Positions 34,402-38,450 of a stretch of DNA of 38,450 nt are shown in pieces; the first letter of the stretch is position 1; every line of letters begins with the position of its first letter. The position numbers and the translations under genes were made by a program. Origin of the DNA: Comamonas sp. (GTDB taxonomy: Bacteria > Pseudomonadota > Gammaproteobacteria > Burkholderiales > Burkholderiaceae_C). The DNA lies in the NCBI GenBank assembly GCA_015478895.1, contig JADMKK010000012.1, positions 1 through 38,450 of the forward strand. Reading direction: 5' to 3'. Under the pieces are notes generated by a model. The model was given only the letters and a program-made list of their open reading frames with translations. It did no database searches and had not been told where the DNA came from.

Positions 34402-34440
34402 CAAATAGGGGAGCGGCATGCCGGCTCCCCTATTTGTTTT
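34402..34440 (+). terminator. Rho-independent terminator after the aminotransferase
   Basis: CAAATAGGGGAGC (34402-34414) pairs with GCTCCCCTATTTG (34424-34436), with GGC/GCC closing the loop and TTTT after. The 13-bp stem would work on either strand. Confidence 0.9.
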
Positions 34441-34556
34441 CAGTACCTTATGGCTTGCAAACTGTTATCTCATCAGGGCTTGCAGCTCCTGAATTGAAGC
34501 ATTCCGCAGTTTTTCACTCTGCGTGGCTCTCCAAAAATCACACCAAGGGAAAACCC

Positions 34557-34583
34557 TAGACCGCGCAAGCGCACTCCTATAAT
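34557..34583 (+). promoter_or_regulatory. Candidate promoter of the glycerate operon
   Basis: TATAAT (34578-34583) is a perfect -10 box. TAGACC (34557-34562) is a 4-of-6 match to -35, but the spacer is only 15 bases. A transcript starting near 34590 would have a leader of about 130 bases. The 34441-34556 stretch before it shows nothing else I can support. Confidence 0.45.
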
Positions 34584-34627
34584 CACCCGTCGATAGTGAG
34601 CATGCACGCAGAGATGGCATGACCTAC

Positions 34628-34668
34628 CAGGATGCCGCCCGCCCTGTTTCGCGCCCGCCCGCATCCTG
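34628..34668 (+). promoter_or_regulatory. Leader hairpin upstream of the GntP permease
   Basis: CAGGATGC (34628-34635) and GCATCCTG (34661-34668) are perfect 8-base complements around a 25-base C-rich loop. It is inside the predicted leader. No T-run follows, so an antiterminator or protein-binding role is more likely than termination. It matches no riboswitch that I know. Confidence 0.45.
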
Positions 34669-34711
34669 ATGTCCAGACGCACGCCGACCTCTGCGCACGA
34701 TTTCCAAAATC

Positions 34712-34723
34712 AGGTAATTACCT
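34712..34723 (+). promoter_or_regulatory. 12-bp palindrome touching the GntP start codon
   Basis: AGGTAATTACCT is a perfect palindrome ending one base before the ATG. It contains the only AGG-type ribosome-binding element, so folding or protein binding here would block translation or transcription. Confidence 0.5.
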
Positions 34724-36061
34724 ATGAGCAGCATCGCTATCTCCTCCCTCTTGGTGGCCCTCAGTATTGGGGTCATCGTCTACCTCACGGCGAAAGTCAA
34801 ATTCAGTGTGTTCGGCGCACTGTTTGCCGTCTCTATTGGATTGGCTTTGGCCACCAATGTGCCTTTAGAGAAAGTGGTTGATCTGCTCAAAAGCAGCTTT
34901 GGCTCCACGCTGGGCAACATCTCCTTCATCATTATTTTTGGTTCCGCGATTGCCATCTGCATGCAAAAAAGCGGCGGCACGCTGAGCATTGCCAGCAACA
35001 TCATGCGCATCGCAGGCCAAAACAACGCCAAGCCCGCCATGGCCTGGACGGGATTTATTCCTGGCCTGACCATTTTCTGTGACACGGGCTACATCATCCT
35101 GAGCGGCATTGCGCGCAGCATGAGTGCCAGCTCCAAGACGCCCATGCCGCTGATGGCAGCCATTCTGGGCACCTCACTGTATGCCGTGCATTGCCTGGTG
35201 CCCACGCACCCTGGCGCGCTGGCGGCTGCGTCGACGCTCAATGCCAACGTGGGCATGTTTGTGGTGGCAGGTGTGATTTTTGCCATGCCCGGCATGCTGG
35301 CGGCCTACTACTGGGCCAGCTTTATGTGCAAGGGCAAAAGTTACGCCCCCGCCGAAATCACGTTAGAAGAAGCCGAACTGGCCCAGCGCCCTTTGCCCTC
35401 TTTCGCCCAGGCGCTGCTGCCTGTCGTGCTGCCTTTGGTGCTGATCTCCATTTCCACTTTGCTGACCACCTTGGGCTACAAAACAGGCGTGGCCCACTGG
35501 TTCCACTTCTTGGGCAACCCGGTCATTGCCTTGCTGGTGGGCATGCTGTGCGGCCTGTGGTTGCTGAGCAAAAACGGCGGCCAAAAGGGTGACTTCACCC
35601 ACGTGCTGGAAGAAGCCATCGTCAAAGCCGGGCCAATTTTGATCATTACCGGCGCTGGCGGCATGTTTGGGGCCGTCATCAAAGAAAGCGGCGTCGGCTC
35701 TGCTCTGGGTGAAGCCTTGGGCGGCGCATCGGTCGGTCTGTTGATTCCCTTCCTCATTGCCGCGCTGCTCAAAACCGCGCAGGGTTCGTCGACCGTGGCT
35801 GCGCTGACTTCTGCCGCCATCATTTCGCCCAGCTTGACCACTTTTGGTCTGGACTCCGAAATGGGCCGTCTGTTTGCCGTATTGGCGATTGGTTCGGGCT
35901 CTATCGTGGCTTCGCACGCCAATGACTCGTACTTCTGGGTCGTCACCAAGTTTTCCAACATTGAAATGCAAGACTCCCTGCGCGTATTCACCACCTCGAC
36001 TGCGGTAATGGGCTTTGTCAGCTTCGCCTGCATCTGGCTGGCTGGCTCGTTCATGCTCTAA
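34724..36061 (+). CDS. GntP-family permease, probable glycerate transporter
   Basis: This 445-residue inner-membrane permease of the gluconate permease family has 12 or so hydrophobic segments. Family landmarks are FGSTLGNISFIIIFGSAIA, FIPGLTIFCDTGYIILSGI, the HCLVPTHPGALAAAS segment, and late AQGSSTVAALTSAAIISP and GSGSIVASHANDSYFWVV. Members take up gluconate, glycerate or related hydroxy acids with protons. The direct neighbour is a glycerate kinase, so glycerate is the likely substrate by context; sequence alone cannot show this. The ATG at 34724 directly follows a 12-bp palindrome. Its stop is 30 bases before the kinase. Confidence 0.9.
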   Translation: MSSIAISSLLVALSIGVIVYLTAKVKFSVFGALFAVSIGLALATNVPLEKVVDLLKSSFGSTLGNISFIIIFGSAIAICMQKSGGTLSIASNIMRIAGQNNAKPAMAWTGFIPGLTIFCDTGYIILSGIARSMSASSKTPMPLMAAILGTSLYAVHCLVPTHPGALAAASTLNANVGMFVVAGVIFAMPGMLAAYYWASFMCKGKSYAPAEITLEEAELAQRPLPSFAQALLPVVLPLVLISISTLLTTLGYKTGVAHWFHFLGNPVIALLVGMLCGLWLLSKNGGQKGDFTHVLEEAIVKAGPILIITGAGGMFGAVIKESGVGSALGEALGGASVGLLIPFLIAALLKTAQGSSTVAALTSAAIISPSLTTFGLDSEMGRLFAVLAIGSGSIVASHANDSYFWVVTKFSNIEMQDSLRVFTTSTAVMGFVSFACIWLAGSFML

Positions 36062-36091
36062 ACGCGCAACAGACTGCAAAGATCGCTCCCC

Positions 36092-37240
36092 ATGAAAATC
36101 GTTATTGCCCCGGACTCGTACAAAGAAAGCCTGTCTGCGCTGGAGGTTGCCACGCAGATCGAGCTGGGTTTCCGTGAAGTCTTTCCGGATGCTGAATACG
36201 TCAAAGTGCCGATGGCCGATGGCGGTGAAGGCACCGTGCAAGCCATGATCGAAGCCACGCAAGGCCGCCGCGTGGAAGTGGAAGTGACCGGCCCGCTGGG
36301 TCAGCGCATTCCCAGCTTCTACGCACTGACCGGCGATGGTCACACCGCCATGATCGAGATGGCCGCCGCCAGCGGTCTGGCCTTGGTGCCTCCTGCCCAG
36401 CGCAACCCACAAGTCACCACCAGCTACGGCACCGGCGAGCTGATTGTGTCCGCGCTGAACGCTGGTGCGCGCCACCTCATCCTGGGCATTGGCGGCAGCG
36501 CCACCAACGATGGTGGCGCTGGCATGTTGCAGGCGCTGGGCGTCAAGCTTCTGGACGCGGCCGGTCAAGACATCGCCCGTGGCGGCGCGCCGCTGGCCCA
36601 GCTGGCGCGTGTCGACACTTCGGACATCGACGCCCGCTTGGCGCAATGCACGATGGAAGTGGCCTGCGATGTAGACAACCCATTGACTGGCCCACGCGGT
36701 GCCTCGGCCATCTTTGGCCCGCAAAAGGGTGCAACACCTGACATGGTCAAAACACTGGATGCCAACCTCCAGCATTTCGCGCAGATTATCTTGCGTGATC
36801 TGGGTGTGGATGTGGACCAAGTGGCTGGCGCAGGCGCTGCTGGCGGCATGGGCGCAGCCATGCTGGCTTTTCTCAACGGCCAGTTGCGCCCGGGCTGCGA
36901 GATCATCGCCAAGGCAGTGGGCCTGGATGCCGCAGTGCAAGGCGCCAGCCTGGTCATTACTGGCGAAGGCCGGATTGACCAGCAAACCATTTTTGGCAAA
37001 ACACCCTGTGGCGTGGCCACCGTCGCGCGCCAGCACGGTGTGCCGGTGATTGGTATTGCAGGCAGCCTGGGCACCAACGCCCATGTGGTGCATGGGCACG
37101 GCATTGATGCCATTGCCAGCGTGCTGAGCCGCCCCTGCAACATTGAAGAGGCAATGGCTGAAGCTGAATTCAACGTGCGCAGCACTGCCCGTAATGTGGC
37201 CGCCTTGCTTGCCATGGGCCAGCACATTGCAAAAATGTGA
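36092..37240 (+). CDS. Glycerate kinase (GlxK/GarK family)
   Basis: This 382-residue enzyme phosphorylates glycerate, giving 2-phosphoglycerate in E. coli GarK and GlxK, and feeds it to lower glycolysis. The family start KIVIAPDSYKESLSALEVA is intact. Further conserved parts are VPMADGGEGTVQAM, ILGIGGSATNDGGAGMLQAL with its glycine-rich nucleotide site, CDVDNPLTGPRGASAIFGPQ, GAGAAGGMGAAMLAF and the late TGEGRIDQQTIFGKTPCGVA. It probably forms an operon with the permease just upstream. A role in photorespiration-like glycolate use or in glucarate/allantoin breakdown is possible, but other enzymes of those pathways are not in the window. A terminator follows. Confidence 0.93.
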   Translation: MKIVIAPDSYKESLSALEVATQIELGFREVFPDAEYVKVPMADGGEGTVQAMIEATQGRRVEVEVTGPLGQRIPSFYALTGDGHTAMIEMAAASGLALVPPAQRNPQVTTSYGTGELIVSALNAGARHLILGIGGSATNDGGAGMLQALGVKLLDAAGQDIARGGAPLAQLARVDTSDIDARLAQCTMEVACDVDNPLTGPRGASAIFGPQKGATPDMVKTLDANLQHFAQIILRDLGVDVDQVAGAGAAGGMGAAMLAFLNGQLRPGCEIIAKAVGLDAAVQGASLVITGEGRIDQQTIFGKTPCGVATVARQHGVPVIGIAGSLGTNAHVVHGHGIDAIASVLSRPCNIEEAMAEAEFNVRSTARNVAALLAMGQHIAKM

Positions 37241-37247
37241 GCTGTTT

Positions 37248-37275
37248 GCCGGGGTATTGCACCTCGGGCTTTTTT
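37248..37275 (+). terminator. Rho-independent terminator after glycerate kinase
   Basis: GCCGGGGT (37248-37255) pairs with ACCTCGGGC (37261-37269) with one bulged G and one G-T pair, followed by six T. No T-run exists on the minus strand, so the thioesterase gene is not served by it. Confidence 0.8.
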
Positions 37276-37299
37276 CTATCCCTGCTCACCAAGCACGCC

Positions 37300-38229
37300 T
37301 TACGCCGACTTAGGCTTGAGAAATGTCCACTGCGCGTGGATGATTTTCTTGCCGGCATTCGATACGACTTTGCATTCGACCACGACGGTATTTCTGCCTT
37401 GGCGAAGAATTTCAGTGTGGATATCAAAATAGATATCGGACGCCGCATTCAGATATTGCACAGCGCTTTCTGCAATGTGCCAACCTGCGGGTACGACAGC
37501 GCTGGCTGCCTGTGCGGCCAAACCATAAAGAATGCCGCCGTGTACGTTGCCGGAGCGGTTGGACAGCTGCTCGCCCTTAAAAAATCTAAAACCAGACCAC
37601 GATCCCTCTGAGGCCTCTTGGGCCGCCCAAAATTTATCGATGAACGAAGCGCCGTTGTCCAAGTCTTGCGCTTGCTGAGCGGCCTCGTAAATCAGATAGT
37701 CGCGTGAATCCGCAGCAGGCACACATTGCGCAGCATCGGCAAACAGCTTGGGCGCATCGGGCAGTGCCTGCACATTGAGTGCATTTTTGAAAGGAGCAAT
37801 TCCCATCAGCGCATGCCCCGATGCGAGAGGCTCGCCCTGCTCGGAATAGATTTCCACCTCGGTAAAGACTGCGCCGATCTCCGCATCATCCACCGTATTT
37901 TTGATCCTGCTGACCGCTTTGATCTTGCCCGCACTTGGCAGCTTTTTGATCGACAGGCTTAAGGCAATGGTGGCCAAACTGGCTTGTTGCCCCAGCGAGG
38001 CGCGTGCTGCATTGGACAAACCCACGTCGGCAAAAACGGCAAAAGCAGCCATCGAAATGCTTGCGTTGCTGCTCAGGCAATGGGCTCCCACCTCCATCCA
38101 GGAAATGTTTTCCTGGGGACTGATTTTTTCGAAGTAGATATCCAGATAGTTGGATGGATAGGTCCAGCCATACTCTTTGACTGCACGAATCGCCTGAATA
38201 CTTCGTTGAAAACCTAATGATTCGTTCAT
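37300..38229 (-). CDS. Tandem hotdog thioesterase-like protein
   Basis: This 309-residue protein appears to carry two hotdog folds. The first spans about 15-135, with WMEVGAHCLSSNASISMAAF and a strand-rich end VFTEVEIYSEQGEPLASGHA. The second spans about 205-305 and has the PaaI/acyl-CoA thioesterase-like motif NRSGNVHGGILYGLAAQAAS followed by IYFDIHTEILRQGRNTVVVE and KIIHAQWTF. It most likely hydrolyses an acyl-CoA thioester. The frame extends to 38349, but the ATG at 38229 fits best because etfA occupies the upstream part; its stop is 31 bases before this start. That pairing with electron transfer flavoprotein suggests fatty-acid or branched acyl-CoA breakdown. Confidence 0.75.
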   Translation of the reverse strand: MNESLGFQRSIQAIRAVKEYGWTYPSNYLDIYFEKISPQENISWMEVGAHCLSSNASISMAAFAVFADVGLSNAARASLGQQASLATIALSLSIKKLPSAGKIKAVSRIKNTVDDAEIGAVFTEVEIYSEQGEPLASGHALMGIAPFKNALNVQALPDAPKLFADAAQCVPAADSRDYLIYEAAQQAQDLDNGASFIDKFWAAQEASEGSWSGFRFFKGEQLSNRSGNVHGGILYGLAAQAASAVVPAGWHIAESAVQYLNAASDIYFDIHTEILRQGRNTVVVECKVVSNAGKKIIHAQWTFLKPKSA

Positions 38230-38260
38230 TTTTTTAGCGGCTGTGCCAAGGTTTCCGTGC

Positions 38261-38450
38261 TTAGACCGTGCCTGCGAGTTCAGGCACTGCGGTAAACAAG
38301 TCCGCCTCCAGACCGTAATCAGCCACCGAGAAAATCGGTGCTTCGGCATCCTTGTTGATCGCCACGATCACCCTGGAGTCCTTCATACCCGCCAAGTGCT
38401 GGATCGCACCCGAGATACCGGCGGCGATGTACAGCTGCGGCGCCACGATC
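38261..38450 (-). CDS. etfA: Electron transfer flavoprotein alpha subunit (partial, C-terminus)
   Basis: Only the last 62 or so codons are inside the window; the gene continues beyond base 38450. The sequence [20 protein letters not shown] followed by [20 protein letters not shown] is the highly conserved FAD-binding end of EtfA. The protein passes electrons from acyl-CoA dehydrogenases to the respiratory chain through ETF-quinone oxidoreductase. It is followed by the thioesterase gene on the same strand. Confidence 0.95.
   Translation of the reverse strand, partial: IVAPQLYIAAGISGAIQHLAGMKDSRVIVAINKDAEAPIFSVADYGLEADLFTAVPELAGTV

Noticed and set aside
35363-37225. Long minus-strand ORF (620 codons) opposite the permease and glycerate kinase
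   Set aside because: Both plus-strand genes are strong family members; the shadow frame shows no domain and has biased His/Gly/Gln composition.
1-38450. CRISPR array, prophage, tRNA or rRNA genes
   Set aside because: No regularly spaced repeats, integrase, cloverleaf or ribosomal RNA signatures were seen by eye.

Overview
The window looks like chromosomal DNA of a betaproteobacterium, most likely a member of the Comamonadaceae (Burkholderiales). This is inferred from remembered protein similarity, gene pairings such as pepA-holC divergent from lptFG, GC-rich coding sequence, and short repeats of a type I associate with that family. No rRNA, tRNA, CRISPR array, prophage or intact insertion sequence was seen. 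Most of the window is ordinary core genome. Three small stretches show gene decay or rearrangement.

Left part (1-11750). A minus-strand yejABEF peptide-import operon (yejA first) is followed by a small RcnB-like periplasmic protein. Divergent from yejA is fabI with its own terminator. Next comes a ZIP-family metal transporter behind a promoter whose -35/-10 spacer contains a Fur-box-like palindrome, then a lipoprotein Cu/Zn superoxide dismutase, a PAS protein ending in what looks like the last helix of a GGDEF domain, a secreted Lig E-type DNA ligase, and an alpha/beta hydrolase that ends at a bidirectional terminator.

Middle part (11835-25544). Minus-strand genes include two unrecognised small proteins, a 3' relic of a LysR-type regulator, the large helicase hrpA (with an AT-rich in-frame insert) and a small exported Gly-rich protein. 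A plus-strand membrane metallophosphoesterase follows. A four-gene minus-strand export operon (TolC-like, HlyD-like, two ABC-2 permeases) has no ATPase gene beside it. Then come a sirtuin gene that has lost its 5' third, and rlmB. Two related 38-bp repeat copies lie at 19148-19185 and 24750-24787; the second lies 7 bp beyond the stop codon that closes the broken end of the sirtuin.

Right part (25737-38450). sstT converges through a perfect 19-bp hairpin on a minus-strand operon of pepA, holC and a small conserved-looking gene. Divergent from pepA are lptF, lptG and cbiX, overlapping one another, then cysB. Sirohydrochlorin chelatase beside CysB links siroheme supply to sulfate assimilation. 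A YbdL-type aminotransferase follows. Next is a glycerate-use pair (GntP-type permease and glycerate kinase) behind a 350-bp leader with a TATAAT box, a long hairpin and a palindrome touching the start codon. The window closes with a minus-strand etfA end and a tandem hotdog thioesterase.

I found no convincing wholly new system. The best candidates for a second look are the exporter without an ATPase, the PAS/truncated-GGDEF protein joined to Lig E, the Fur-box ZIP promoter, the glycerate leader, and the relics and repeats.
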